Source: an uncultured SAR86 cluster bacterium (GTDB taxonomy: Bacteria; Pseudomonadota; Gammaproteobacteria; Magnimaribacterales; D2472). Taken from it: 64,000 nt of DNA. Made by a program: the position numbers and the translations under genes. The notes beneath the pieces are model-generated. The model worked only from the letters and a program-made list of their open reading frames with translations. It made no database searches and was not told the DNA's origin. Positions 18,188 to 27,001 of this stretch are shown piece after piece; the stretch's first letter is position 1; every line of letters begins with the position of its first letter. The DNA lies in contig CACECP010000005.1 in NCBI GenBank assembly GCA_902558095.1, positions 16,387-80,386 on the forward strand, read 5' to 3'.

Positions 18188-18597
18188 TGAAGATACTAAT
18201 AATGGGTCTCCCTGGAAGTGGTAAAACATATCTAGCAAAAAGAATGCAGCCACTTTTAAATGCTGCATGGTATAACGCTGATATTGTTCGAGAGATGGCA
18301 AACGATTGGGATTTTTCCCCACAAGGAAGAATTAGACAAAGTCTGAGGATGAAAAATTTGGCAGACTATGAAAAAAAACATGGAAGAATTGTTATCTGCG
18401 ATTTTGTTTGTCCAACAAAAGAAACTAAAACCAATTTTGATCCTGATATTACAATATGGATGAATACAATTGAATCAGGTCGATATGAAGATACTAATAA
18501 AATGTTTGAAGAGCCAACAGATGTAGACTATAGAATTACTGAGATGAATGATGAAAATCATGAAGTATTAGCGAAAGAGATTTTAAAAAATGTTTAA
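18187..18597 (+). CDS. P-loop kinase, adenylylsulfate-kinase-like
   Basis: A 136-residue small kinase. Walker A is MGLPGSGKTYLAKRM at residues 6-20, then YNADIVREMANDWDFS near 31, IVICDFVCPT near 68 and TIWMNTI near 90. This resembles APS-kinase-like (CysC-type) proteins but is shorter than CysC, and no sulfate assimilation genes are nearby, so adenylylsulfate is an unlikely substrate. It overlaps the methyltransferase upstream by 1 bp and the nucleotidyltransferase downstream by 8 bp. A plausible role is to phosphorylate a small molecule that the next enzyme then activates with a nucleotide. That role is inferred only from context. Confidence 0.65.
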   Translation: MKILIMGLPGSGKTYLAKRMQPLLNAAWYNADIVREMANDWDFSPQGRIRQSLRMKNLADYEKKHGRIVICDFVCPTKETKTNFDPDITIWMNTIESGRYEDTNKMFEEPTDVDYRITEMNDENHEVLAKEILKNV

Positions 18598-18979
18598 TTG
18601 GAAGAAGCCTACTGTTCAAATGCTGGGAAGATGGCAGCCTTGGCACAAAGGTCATCAGGAATTATTTAAAAGGTGCGTAAAGAAAACAGGTCAGGTAATA
18701 ATACAAGTTAGAGATGTAGAAGGTGCATCTGGTGGTCAAGGTCAGGATGATAATCCCTTTTGTTGGGAGGATGTTTGCAAAAATATCGAAGATAATCTAT
18801 TAAAAGATAATTATAAAAGAGGAGTCGAATACGAAATAATGCTCGTACCAAATATAACAAATATCACTTATGGAAGAGGTGTTGGTTATGTATTCGAAGA
18901 AGAAGTATTTGATGAAGAAATTTCTTCAATAAGCGCTACAAAAATAAGGTCAGAACTCAGAAAAAAGGGTGAGCTCTAA
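18590..18979 (+). CDS. Nucleotidyltransferase (cytidylyltransferase-like / NadM-like HxGH fold)
   Basis: A 129-residue protein with the HxGH nucleotidyl-transfer motif in MLGRWQPWHKGHQELF (about 11-26) and the C-terminal ISATKIRSELR (about 113-123) that resembles the ISxTxIR motif of adenylyl- and cytidylyltransferases. It would attach AMP or CMP to a phosphorylated substrate. It is smaller than NadM or typical CTP enzymes. Together with the preceding kinase it forms a kinase/nucleotidyltransferase pair, reminiscent in logic of NadR, though identity of the substrate is unknown. It is convergent with the saccharopine-dehydrogenase-like gene, 1 bp away. Confidence 0.68.
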   Translation: MFNWKKPTVQMLGRWQPWHKGHQELFKRCVKKTGQVIIQVRDVEGASGGQGQDDNPFCWEDVCKNIEDNLLKDNYKRGVEYEIMLVPNITNITYGRGVGYVFEEEVFDEEISSISATKIRSELRKKGEL

Positions 18980-18980
18980 G

Positions 18981-20144
18981 TTATTCTAATTTAAAAGTTA
19001 GTCCAGCATTACTTTCTAATCTTTTTATTAATTTTGTGCCCATGGATGAGGCAGGTGTATATATGCCACCAGCAAGATCTTGACAATCTTTAACAAGACA
19101 AATAGCGCTTTCAGTTATCATTTTTGATGTAGAGCCATATCCTGGATCCATATCTCCATTAACCGAAGCTTTAATAGTCTCGCCGTCAACATCTGCACAA
19201 AAAAGTACATCATAGTTTCCATTTTCTCTAGATTCTCTTGAAGGTCCTTCACCAGGTTCAGGAGCATCCCCAAGAGGATTCATAGTTGATATGAATTCAG
19301 CAGCGGCTTTGCCCTCTTCTCCAGGCCCTTGAATCCACATTTCATTATATTTGAAGCTTTCACCATAAATATGATTCATTAATTTATTAGAGCGATGGAT
19401 ATTTTTTGTATTGATTGGAGCCATAAAAAACGGGGCCACCCAAGTATCTAGCTCTTCATCATAAACAGGCTTTGAATCATCATCCTGTTGTACGCCTTGA
19501 AAACCCTCACATAGCGCATGGGGATTTACTAGAACATTCAAAAGTTCTGGATCTGATTGAAGAGCGGCCATTGTTGCCTTCATTGATGCGGCTGTTCCAC
19601 CAGAAAACTCTCCATTCATATCCCTTACTCTTCCTCTTACAGAAGGTGCGTATTTATTAAGTCTGGACATTACTTCTTCTTGAACAAATAAAACTCCAAG
19701 ATCAAAAGGAATGCTATCAAAGCCACAAGAAAAAACTATTCTTGCACCTGTTTGTTTTGCCTCTGCAGAACATTCGGAGATAATTTTATGCATGAAGCCA
19801 ACCTCACCACACAAATCAACATAATCTGTACCTGAAGATATGCATGCTCTTACAACCTTGTCGCCATAAAGCTGATATGGCCCAACAGTTGTTAAAACAC
19901 ATTTTGTTTGCATAACTAGCGCATCAATTGAAGACTGGTCCTCACTATCAACTTGAATAATTCCAACATCATTGGTTAATTTTAGTTTTTCTTTAAGATT
20001 TTGAAGTTTTTCTAGATTTCTTCCTGCTATAGCCCATGAAATATCTTCATTTGAGTACTGGTTTAATGCATACTCAACAACAAGCTTACCGGTAAAGCCA
20101 GAAGCTCCATAAACTACAAAATCATAATTAGCTGGATTATTCAT
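18981..20144 (-). CDS. Saccharopine dehydrogenase-like oxidoreductase (trans-acting enoyl reductase type)
   Basis: A 387-residue NAD(P)-dependent protein with an N-terminal Rossmann fold (DFVVYGASGFTGKLVVEY near 9-26 and WAIAGRN near 37). Further family marks are VLTTVGPYQLYGDKVVRAC near 84 and YVDLCGEVGF near 108, followed by FSCGFDSIPFDLGV near 138. This pattern is of the saccharopine-dehydrogenase-like proteins that include mycobacterial trans-acting enoyl reductases and eukaryotic SCCPDH, often linked to lipids. It is not lysine metabolism by context: the divergent neighbour across a 69-bp gap is an acyl-CoA synthetase. Substrate unknown. Confidence 0.78.
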   Translation of the reverse strand: MNNPANYDFVVYGASGFTGKLVVEYALNQYSNEDISWAIAGRNLEKLQNLKEKLKLTNDVGIIQVDSEDQSSIDALVMQTKCVLTTVGPYQLYGDKVVRACISSGTDYVDLCGEVGFMHKIISECSAEAKQTGARIVFSCGFDSIPFDLGVLFVQEEVMSRLNKYAPSVRGRVRDMNGEFSGGTAASMKATMAALQSDPELLNVLVNPHALCEGFQGVQQDDDSKPVYDEELDTWVAPFFMAPINTKNIHRSNKLMNHIYGESFKYNEMWIQGPGEEGKAAAEFISTMNPLGDAPEPGEGPSRESRENGNYDVLFCADVDGETIKASVNGDMDPGYGSTSKMITESAICLVKDCQDLAGGIYTPASSMGTKLIKRLESNAGLTFKLE

Positions 20145-20213
20145 TTTATTATGTCCTATATAAAAAAGTGTGGTCGGATTATAATATAAAATTATATATA
20201 TTTAATTTATAAG

Positions 20214-22022
20214 ATGTTTAAAAAAATTGCAGAATTTTTCAGAGTGATTGGGGAGTTAAGGTACATCATTCCCCTTTTAAGATATAAGTGGCCAGAATTA
20301 GATTCAAATTCATCTCTTGCCCATTCTTTTCAAGATACAGTTGAGGAACATGGTGATAAAGAATTTCTTTATTTTGAAGATGAAGTATGGACATATTCAC
20401 AAACTAATGAAGCTGCAAATATTCTTGCAAATAAGCTCTCAAAAGAAGGCATAGAACATGGTGATAAAGTTGTTTTATTCATGGAAAATAGACCCAATTT
20501 TGTTATATCACTTTTAGCTATAAATAAATTGGGAGCAATTGGCGCATTAATTAATACAAGCCTTACCGGAAAACCTCTTGTACATTGTATAAATACATCT
20601 GACTCAAAGAAATGTATTTTTGGTGATGAATTATCTAATTCTTTAGAAGGTGTATTATCTGAAATTAATATAACTAATAAGTCTGATTTAATTTGGGTGG
20701 AAGATAATAATCCATATAATTGTCCTGAATGGGCAACCAATGTAAAAGAAAGTCTTGATGAATCAAAGTCTATAAATCTTGAAGAAACTAATAATGTGAT
20801 TGCTGGAGATACTGCATTCTATATATACACATCAGGCACTACTGGTGTTCCAAAAGCGGCACTATTTCCAAATGTAAAAATTGTTGCAGGATCTACAAAC
20901 ATAACAATAGCTGGATATAGACTTACTAGTAATGACTGCATGTATAATTGTCTTCCTTTATATCACTCAACAGGGTTAATTCTTGGTTTATGTGCATGTA
21001 TTCAAGTAGGTGCATCTACTTTTATAAAACGTAAGTTTTCTGCTTCATCTTTTTGGGGTGAAGTTCAAAAATTTAAAACAACAGCATTCGTATATGTTGG
21101 TGAACTATGCAGATACTTGAGCTTTCAAGAGCCTTGTGATGAAGAGTTAAATAATCCGATTTCAAAAATGGTTGGCAATGGCCTCAGGCCAGATCTTTGG
21201 GATACCTTTAGAAACAGATTTAATGTTGATCGAATTTGTGAAATATATGGAGCTAGTGAAGCAAATGGTATGTTTATGAATTTGCTTAACAAAGATCAAA
21301 CTATTGGTATGACAAATACAGATATCAAGCTTTTTGCTTATGATGTGGCTGAAGATAAATTAAAAGTTGATGAAAATGGAAACTACATTGAAATTAAGGA
21401 TCATTCTCCAGGCTTAGCTCTTATGAAGATTGGTCCCAACGCAATCTATAATGGATATACAGATGCGCAAGCAAGTGAAAAGAAAATAATTAGAGATGTT
21501 GTTGAGGATGGAGATCGATGGTTTGATACCGGAGATCTTTTAAAAACTATGGATGTGGGTTTTGCTTTGGGTAGGCAGCATTACCAGTTTGTTGACAGAG
21601 TTGGAGATACTTTTAGATGGAAGTCTGAAAACGTCTCAACCAATGAAGTTGCTGAAATTCTGAATGCATTTGATCAAGTGAATATGGCCAATGTTTTTGG
21701 TGTTAAAGTACCACAAAGTGAAGGAAGAGCTGGAATGGTTGCATTCAATTGTAATTTAAATGAATTTAAGTGGGATAAATTTTCTGATTTTGTATCAGAA
21801 AGATTGCCAAGTTATGCTCAACCAGTTTTTGTAAGAATTATTGAGGAGCTTGAAACCACTGGAACATTCAAATTAAAAAAGAACGATTTAAGAGAAGAGG
21901 CTTATCATCTTGATAAAGTTAAAGGTGACCAAATCTTTGTTAAAAAACCAGGAGAAAAAAAATACTCTTTATTAGATAATAATTATTATGGCATCATTCA
22001 AGAAGGTCGTGCTGGTTTCTAA
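20214..22022 (+). CDS. Long/very-long-chain acyl-CoA synthetase (FATP/FadD6-type AMP-binding enzyme)
   Basis: A 602-residue adenylate-forming enzyme that activates fatty or other carboxylic acids to CoA esters. The AMP-binding P-loop is YIYTSGTTGVPKAA near 203, then MYNCLPLYHSTGL near 243, EIYGASEANGMF near 345 and DRWFDTGDLL near 430. The N-terminal amphipathic stretch and the overall pattern match fatty acid transport protein-like synthetases rather than E. coli FadD. It could feed the beta-oxidation-type genes in this window. Convergent with the cupin gene, 5 bp apart. Confidence 0.85.
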   Translation: MFKKIAEFFRVIGELRYIIPLLRYKWPELDSNSSLAHSFQDTVEEHGDKEFLYFEDEVWTYSQTNEAANILANKLSKEGIEHGDKVVLFMENRPNFVISLLAINKLGAIGALINTSLTGKPLVHCINTSDSKKCIFGDELSNSLEGVLSEINITNKSDLIWVEDNNPYNCPEWATNVKESLDESKSINLEETNNVIAGDTAFYIYTSGTTGVPKAALFPNVKIVAGSTNITIAGYRLTSNDCMYNCLPLYHSTGLILGLCACIQVGASTFIKRKFSASSFWGEVQKFKTTAFVYVGELCRYLSFQEPCDEELNNPISKMVGNGLRPDLWDTFRNRFNVDRICEIYGASEANGMFMNLLNKDQTIGMTNTDIKLFAYDVAEDKLKVDENGNYIEIKDHSPGLALMKIGPNAIYNGYTDAQASEKKIIRDVVEDGDRWFDTGDLLKTMDVGFALGRQHYQFVDRVGDTFRWKSENVSTNEVAEILNAFDQVNMANVFGVKVPQSEGRAGMVAFNCNLNEFKWDKFSDFVSERLPSYAQPVFVRIIEELETTGTFKLKKNDLREEAYHLDKVKGDQIFVKKPGEKKYSLLDNNYYGIIQEGRAGF

Positions 22023-22027
22023 AAAAG

Positions 22028-22549
22028 CTACCTAATTTTACTATCAATTAAAACAGCTATTAATAAAGCTGGTTCGTCTCCATTATTTACCCAAGCATGA
22101 TTTGTTCCTCTTTGGACAACGACATCAAAGGGCTTTAGGTCAACTTCTTCTTGATCAAGAACTAAGGTTACATCTCCTTTAAGCAAAATAATGTAATCAA
22201 TAGTTTCAGTTTTATGCATTGCTGGATGCTTACTAGTGTCAATTCTATGATGAGCTGCGCCTATTTTTTCAAATGCATCTGCTGCAATTTCTTGCATCAT
22301 TTCTTCTGGAACACCCTCTGGTAAAGGGTTAATTTGAAAATATCTGAATTTAGTTCCGCCATCTGGTGGGGATAGGATGATTTCTTCGTCAGCCCTATCT
22401 ACATAATCAGTAGAAATAATATCATTCCCATCAGTATTCCATAACTCAAAAAGTCCTCCAACATCTTCTCCGATTGATCTAGCCGGAGGCCCATCCATTG
22501 TAATGATTGATTTACCATCTTTATTATGTCCAGTAATTATTCTCCTCAT
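22028..22549 (-). CDS. Cupin-domain protein
   Basis: A 173-residue protein with a single C-terminal cupin barrel. The barrel is seen as HKTETIDYIILLKGDVTLVL near 112-131 and DVVVQRGTNHAWVNNGDEPA near 139-158, including the histidines that usually bind a metal. The N-terminal half (about 1-95) is not recognised. Related single-cupin proteins act as sensors or small dioxygenases/isomerases, and no function can be given. The Shine-Dalgarno AGGAGG is formed by the last codons of nagZ 2 bp upstream, so translation is likely coupled to nagZ. Confidence 0.75.
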   Translation of the reverse strand: MRRIITGHNKDGKSIITMDGPPARSIGEDVGGLFELWNTDGNDIISTDYVDRADEEIILSPPDGGTKFRYFQINPLPEGVPEEMMQEIAADAFEKIGAAHHRIDTSKHPAMHKTETIDYIILLKGDVTLVLDQEEVDLKPFDVVVQRGTNHAWVNNGDEPALLIAVLIDSKIR

Positions 22550-22550
22550 T

Positions 22551-23561
22551 CTATCCTCCTATAGTTTTTAGTTTTTCTTTGACAACTGATCTTCTGTTAT
22601 TTCTGGATAAATCATCCCAATCAGTATTAGAAGTTTTTCTCATTTGATGAATTTTTTTTGAAAGATCTATATCATTTTTCTCAAAGGCCTCTATAACATT
22701 GATAGCTTCGTATCTATTGTTGCAGACTAAAATCATATCGCATCCTGCTTCTATTGACTTAACTGCCTTATTAGCAAAGCTTAAATCACCAGCTCCAAAC
22801 ATGCTCAGATCATCACTAAAAATCAAACCTTTGTATTTAATTTTTTCTCTAAGAATGTCTTTTAACCAATATCTTGAATAACTCGGTATATATTTATCAA
22901 TGTTTGGAAAAAGAATATGAGCACACATAATTGCATCTAATTTATTAGATAATTCTATGTAAGGTTTAATATCAAGGCCCATAAGCTCATCAAGTTCTCT
23001 ATGATCTTCAGCGAGCTCTATATGGCTATCTTCAAATATTCCCCCATGGCCTGGAAAATGTTTGCCAGTAGATTTCATGCCAGCTTCGTGCATCCCATCA
23101 ATAAAATTTGATGTCAAAGAAATTACTTCTAAAGCATTATTAGCAAAAGCTCTATCCCCTATAATGCTAGAGGTTTTGTCATCAATATCTAGAACTGGCG
23201 CAAAGTTAAGATCAATCCCAGCCGCAATCAATTCACTTGAAATTAACCAGCCAACTTCCTTTAAAAAGGACATATCATTATTTGAATTAGCATATTTGGC
23301 TACTTCTTGCATTGTAGGTATTTTTGTAAACTCTTTATTAAAGCGTTGAACTCTACCGCCCTCCTGATCAACTGCGATAATAATATTTTCTTTTATATTT
23401 CTAATCTCATGCACAAGGTTTGTAATTTGATTAAATGACTCAAAGTTCCTTGAAAAAAAAATTAATCCTCCGACATGTTTATTCATTAACAAGTCCTTAT
23501 CTTCATTAGATAAAGATGTTCCATCAATATCTAACATTAATCTTCCATATTCAATATTCAT
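22551..23561 (-). CDS. nagZ: Beta-N-acetylhexosaminidase (peptidoglycan recycling)
   Basis: A 336-residue cytosolic GH3 enzyme of the NagZ type that removes GlcNAc from anhydro-muropeptides. It has VGGLIFFSRNF near 31, AVDQEGGRVQRF near 64, the KHFPGHG signature near 161 with the catalytic His-Asp loop after it (GIFEDSH), and LIFSDDLSMFGA near 243 carrying the nucleophile Asp. I take ATG 23561 as start; a TTG two codons upstream is possible. Its C-terminal Gly-Gly codons double as the ribosome binding site of the downstream cupin gene. Confidence 0.92.
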   Translation of the reverse strand: MNIEYGRLMLDIDGTSLSNEDKDLLMNKHVGGLIFFSRNFESFNQITNLVHEIRNIKENIIIAVDQEGGRVQRFNKEFTKIPTMQEVAKYANSNNDMSFLKEVGWLISSELIAAGIDLNFAPVLDIDDKTSSIIGDRAFANNALEVISLTSNFIDGMHEAGMKSTGKHFPGHGGIFEDSHIELAEDHRELDELMGLDIKPYIELSNKLDAIMCAHILFPNIDKYIPSYSRYWLKDILREKIKYKGLIFSDDLSMFGAGDLSFANKAVKSIEAGCDMILVCNNRYEAINVIEAFEKNDIDLSKKIHQMRKTSNTDWDDLSRNNRRSVVKEKLKTIGG

Positions 23562-23644
23562 AACCAAATGATATCAAAGAAAGATATTTCAGGATAAGCT
23601 TTAATGATATTGAATAAGAATATATTTGTAATATAAGATAAATC

Positions 23645-24397
23645 ATGAGTTCTAGAGCATTAATAACAGGATCCTCATCTGGGATAGGTTTTTCGTACGC
23701 AAATTACCTGAAAAATAAAGGATGGTATTTAGATCTTGTTTCTGAAAATAAAGAACGATTAAAAAAATCTAAAGAGAATCTAAATTATGAAAATGCTTCA
23801 TTTCACTCAGAAGACTTAAGCAAAAATGAGTCTATAAAAAATATTGTAGATAATTTTCAAACACCTGATTTAATTGTTGCTAATGCAGGCGTTGCTATTA
23901 ATGGAGCTATTGGTCAATTAAGTGAACAGGAAAAAAATGATGCATATTATTTAATGTGTGGTGGCGTAATAGATTTAATCGAAGGTTTTGTTCCTAAAAT
24001 GATAAAAAATGGAGGAGGAAGGATAGTAATTATTTCAAGTATAGGGGCAATAACAGCAATGCCTAAATCATCAATTTACTCAAGTATAAAATCTGGTATA
24101 TACGCATATGGAAAATCAATTTCAGCTGAGTTAAAAGATAAGAATATATCTGTAACCATTAGCCTGCCTGGATATGTTAGGACCGAGGCCCATAAAAGAG
24201 CTGGACTAGATCATCTTGAAAAAAAAATACCAAGCTGGATGTGGGTAAATGCCTATCAAGTTGTAAAAGAAACAGAAAAAGCTTCAAAAAATGGTAAAAC
24301 TGAAATAATACCTGGCAAAGTTTATAGATTTACTAAGCCATTTTTAAAGTTTAAGTCTGCTATAAGTATCTGGCAATCAATAACCAAAAGAAACTAA
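23645..24397 (+). CDS. Short-chain dehydrogenase/reductase
   Basis: A 250-residue SDR with the cofactor motif TGSSSGIG at residues 8-15, VANAGVAI near 79 and the active-site segment IISSIGAITAMPKSSIYSSI followed by K (YxxxK). The relatively long C-terminus with a positively charged end resembles SDRs of the DltE/YqjQ-like group. NADP(H) versus NAD(H) and the substrate cannot be told. It has a 77-bp promoter gap shared with divergent nagZ and converges with apt (4-bp overlap). Confidence 0.85.
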   Translation: MSSRALITGSSSGIGFSYANYLKNKGWYLDLVSENKERLKKSKENLNYENASFHSEDLSKNESIKNIVDNFQTPDLIVANAGVAINGAIGQLSEQEKNDAYYLMCGGVIDLIEGFVPKMIKNGGGRIVIISSIGAITAMPKSSIYSSIKSGIYAYGKSISAELKDKNISVTISLPGYVRTEAHKRAGLDHLEKKIPSWMWVNAYQVVKETEKASKNGKTEIIPGKVYRFTKPFLKFKSAISIWQSITKRN

Positions 24398-24939
24398 TAA
24401 TCTATTAGAGTTTCTATTGCATAACCCTTTTCTCTAATTAATAAACTGCCGCCCAAAGCAGTTAAATCAATAACACCTAAAATTAATATATCTGAATTTT
24501 TCACATTAAAGTTTTCAGTAAATAATTCGGCGCATGCTATTGCGGTTCCTCCAGTTGCTACTAAATCATCAACAATTACAATTTTTTGATTTGAGCTCAC
24601 TTTAGTATTCTTTTGGATTTCTATAGATGTGCTGCCGTATTCGAGTTCAAAACTCTTTTGAAAAGTTTCATTAGGAAGTTTTCCAGGTTTTCTTGCTAAA
24701 ACAAATGGTAGATGTAAATCTCTAGCCATTGTACCAGCAAAAATAAATCCTCTGCTTTCAATACTTGCAACTAAATCTGCGCCAAATTCTTTTGTGATCC
24801 TGGTAAGCTCATCACATGTTTTAACAAAAGCTTCTGGTGTTTCTATGAGGCTTGTAATATCCTTGAATTCAATACCGTCTATAGGAAAATTATCTACTGT
24901 TCTAATATATTGTTTAAGGTCTAATGGATCTTTGCTCAT
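24394..24939 (-). CDS. apt: Adenine phosphoribosyltransferase
   Basis: A 181-residue enzyme that makes AMP from adenine and PRPP. The PRPP motif IVIVDDLVATGGTA is near residue 119, and LKQYIRTVDNFPIDGIEFKD at the N-terminus plus ESRGFIFAG near 63 match Apt. ATG 24939 shares one base with the stop of the upstream crotonase gene (TGATG), so the two are coupled; an in-frame TTG one codon earlier is less likely. It complements the guaB/guaA/permease purine genes further along the window. Confidence 0.92.
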   Translation of the reverse strand: MSKDPLDLKQYIRTVDNFPIDGIEFKDITSLIETPEAFVKTCDELTRITKEFGADLVASIESRGFIFAGTMARDLHLPFVLARKPGKLPNETFQKSFELEYGSTSIEIQKNTKVSSNQKIVIVDDLVATGGTAIACAELFTENFNVKNSDILILGVIDLTALGGSLLIREKGYAIETLIDY

Positions 24940-25745
24940 CAATTATCACCCCAATCTGGATCTCTTTTTTCAATAAAAGCATTAATCCCCTCTTTTGCAT
25001 CATTTCTTAATGCATTTTCGATCATTACCTTTGAAGTAAATTCATAAGCATCAAATAAATCCATGCCATATTGTTTATAAAAAGCTTGTTTGCCTGTTTC
25101 TATTGTTTTTATAGATTTTTGAGAAATTTTATTTGCCAAGTCCATTACGGATTTAGTTAATTCATTTTCAGGAACATGTTCATTTATCAACGAAATTCTT
25201 TTAGCTTCGGGAGCATTGACCATATCACCAGTCAAAAGCATTTTCAGAGCATTCTTTTTACTTACATTTCTTGATAAAGCAACCATAGGGGTAGAGCAAA
25301 ATAAACCAATATTTACCCCAGGTGTTGCAAACCTTGCATCATCCGAAGATATGGCCAAGTCACAGCTAGCAACAAGCTGACAGCCAGCAGCCGTAGCAAC
25401 ACCATTGACTTCGGCTATGACTGGTTTAGGAGAGTTTACAATTAATTGCATTAATGATGAGCATAGTTTAAATAAATCCATAAAATATGAAGCTCCTTCA
25501 TCATCGTTATTTCGAGCATCTGTAATTTCTTTAAGGTTATGACCAGAACAAAAAACATTTCCATTTGCTGCAATAACAATCACCTTAATAGAATTATCTT
25601 TAGATGCTTTTTTAATAGCATCAGTTAACCTTTTTATCATTTTTTCTGATAAAGCGTTTTTGTTATTCTGATCATCCATTGTAAGCCTGAGCACGCCTTT
25701 TTCATCTATGGCTTGATGAAGAATATTATTTAAGTTTTCTTTCAT
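24939..25745 (-). CDS. Enoyl-CoA hydratase/isomerase family protein (ECHDC3-like)
   Basis: A 268-residue crotonase-fold protein with AANGNVFCSGHNLKE near 58 (oxyanion hole) and EVNGVATAAGCQLVASCDLA near 109. Both positions that hold catalytic Glu in classical enoyl-CoA hydratase look substituted (GCQLV and TPGVNIGLFCSTP), as in the ECHDC3 group, so hydratase activity is doubtful. It ends ERDPDWGDN. It is encoded upstream of apt with a one-base overlap, a pairing with no obvious metabolic logic. Confidence 0.75.
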   Translation of the reverse strand: MKENLNNILHQAIDEKGVLRLTMDDQNNKNALSEKMIKRLTDAIKKASKDNSIKVIVIAANGNVFCSGHNLKEITDARNNDDEGASYFMDLFKLCSSLMQLIVNSPKPVIAEVNGVATAAGCQLVASCDLAISSDDARFATPGVNIGLFCSTPMVALSRNVSKKNALKMLLTGDMVNAPEAKRISLINEHVPENELTKSVMDLANKISQKSIKTIETGKQAFYKQYGMDLFDAYEFTSKVMIENALRNDAKEGINAFIEKRDPDWGDN

Positions 25746-25783
25746 AGCTTTATTAGATGATAAATCTGAATATTAGTCCAATT

Positions 25784-26167
25784 TCAAGATTCTAGAATTT
25801 TTTTCGGACATTTATTCATTACAACTTTTAGACCAGATTTTATTCCTAAAGATGCAGCATTTTCATCAACTATACCCTCTTGTATCCAAATAATATTTGC
25901 ATTAATTTCTATGGCCTCATTTGTAATATCATAAATAAATTCTTTTGCTCTAAAAATATCAACCATATCAATTTTTTCTTCAATTTCCTTTAGACTTGAA
26001 TAGCATTTTTGACCCAAAATATTATTTTCTTTTGGATTTACAGGAAAAACTTTATATCCATTTTTCATCAAAAATTTCATAACCTGAAAACTATCTCTAT
26101 TAGGATTTGAGCTTGCTCCTACAATAGCTATATTTTTTATGTTTTCTAATAACTTTTTTAAATCCAT
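25784..26167 (-). CDS. CoA-binding domain protein (YccU-like)
   Basis: A 127-residue Rossmann-like CoA-binding protein. It shows NIAIVGASSNPNRDSFQVMK near 11-30, YKVFPVNPKE near 38, MVDIFRAKEF near 68 and IIWIQEGIVDENAA near 90, the standard series of the CoA_binding_2 family. Members are widespread with no settled function; they bind CoA and may sense or regulate acyl-CoA pools. It lies 38 bp upstream of the crotonase gene on the same strand. Confidence 0.82.
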   Translation of the reverse strand: MDLKKLLENIKNIAIVGASSNPNRDSFQVMKFLMKNGYKVFPVNPKENNILGQKCYSSLKEIEEKIDMVDIFRAKEFIYDITNEAIEINANIIWIQEGIVDENAASLGIKSGLKVVMNKCPKKILES

Positions 26168-26242
26168 TATTGCTTAATAATATGTTTTATTTATTGGCTG
26201 TTTTGGGTTATATTATCATTTTTCAAAACGAGTATTATTATT

Positions 26243-26566
26243 ATGAATGAACTTTCAAATCAATCGAACGAGCCTGTGCCTGCAAAAACAAGCGAACCAG
26301 CTAAAGGAATGGCAATAGCCTCTATGGTATGTGGTATATGTAGTCTTGTACTATTCTTTATACCCTTTGCTAATATTGTTTTAGCTATAGTTGCAGTTGC
26401 ACTTGGACATATTCACCTTTCGAATATGAAGAAATTTCCAGATATGTATGACGGTCGCGGCATGGCGGTCGCTGGCTTAGCAACTGGTTACGTATTTCTT
26501 GGATTTACTATTCTTGGCTTTATTATCTTGCTTGCTACCGGTAGTGCTATCTTAGGATCACTCTAG
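26243..26566 (+). CDS. DUF4190 small membrane protein
   Basis: A 107-residue inner membrane protein. A Pro/Ser-rich N-terminal tail (about 1-24) is followed by GMAIASMVCGICSLVLFFIP (first membrane hairpin, about 24-58), a short loop with MKKFPDMYDGRGMA, and a second hydrophobic hairpin (about 74-105). The repeat GMAIASMV/GMAVAGLA is typical of DUF4190 proteins, whose function is unknown. It stands alone, with a hairpin 32 bp downstream. Confidence 0.72.
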   Translation: MNELSNQSNEPVPAKTSEPAKGMAIASMVCGICSLVLFFIPFANIVLAIVAVALGHIHLSNMKKFPDMYDGRGMAVAGLATGYVFLGFTILGFIILLATGSAILGSL

Positions 26567-26597
26567 TTTATAAAGATATAAATTTAATTCTTACTAT

Positions 26598-26625
26598 CCA
26601 CTCATTGTTTTTTAACAATGGGTGG
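26598..26625. terminator. Hairpin between convergent small genes
   Basis: A 12-bp stem (CCACTCATTGTT with AACAATGGGTGG, one wobble/mismatch) encloses a TTTT loop between the convergent DUF4190 and lipoprotein genes. There is no clear T-run on either side, so it may be a weak or bidirectional terminator. Confidence 0.45.
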
Positions 26626-26638
26626 CTATGAGAGTATT

Positions 26639-26932
26639 CTATTTTCTTACGAAATCTTTTACTTCATCATTTACAACTACTTTCAAGTTGCCATCAACTA
26701 ACTTTAAATATATAAAAGACATGCCATCATCACACGCCAAGGTATAAACATCTTGATCAGGACCTTCAACAGGACATATTTCACTAAAACCCTCAGCAGT
26801 AAGCCTAGCCTCATCTCCTTTTATCTCAATTCCTATATTTGCATCTTCAACGCTTGACCAACTCCCATCAATTCCCGATGAACCACAAGCAGATAAAAAT
26901 ACTAAGGCACAAAACGCATATAATTTATTCAT
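26639..26932 (-). CDS. Small lipoprotein, unknown function
   Basis: A 97-residue protein with a lipoprotein signal peptide: hydrophobic residues 5-13 and the lipobox LSAC, with lipidated Cys at residue 16. The mature part is small and acidic, with two further Cys (ICPVEG and LACDDG) that could form a disulfide, and a C-terminal LKVVVNDEVKDFVRK. I do not recognise a domain. It is a single gene with its own promoter region of about 70 bp. Confidence 0.6.
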   Translation of the reverse strand: MNKLYAFCALVFLSACGSSGIDGSWSSVEDANIGIEIKGDEARLTAEGFSEICPVEGPDQDVYTLACDDGMSFIYLKLVDGNLKVVVNDEVKDFVRK

Positions 26933-27001
26933 AAATTTCTCCTATTCGTGAATTTAATATTACATAATTAAATATATACGTAAATAAAAAGCATTTCATA
27001 T

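Noticed and set aside
18187..18597. Adenylylsulfate kinase of sulfate assimilation
   Set aside because: Too short for CysC and no cysD/N/H or other sulfate genes in the window.
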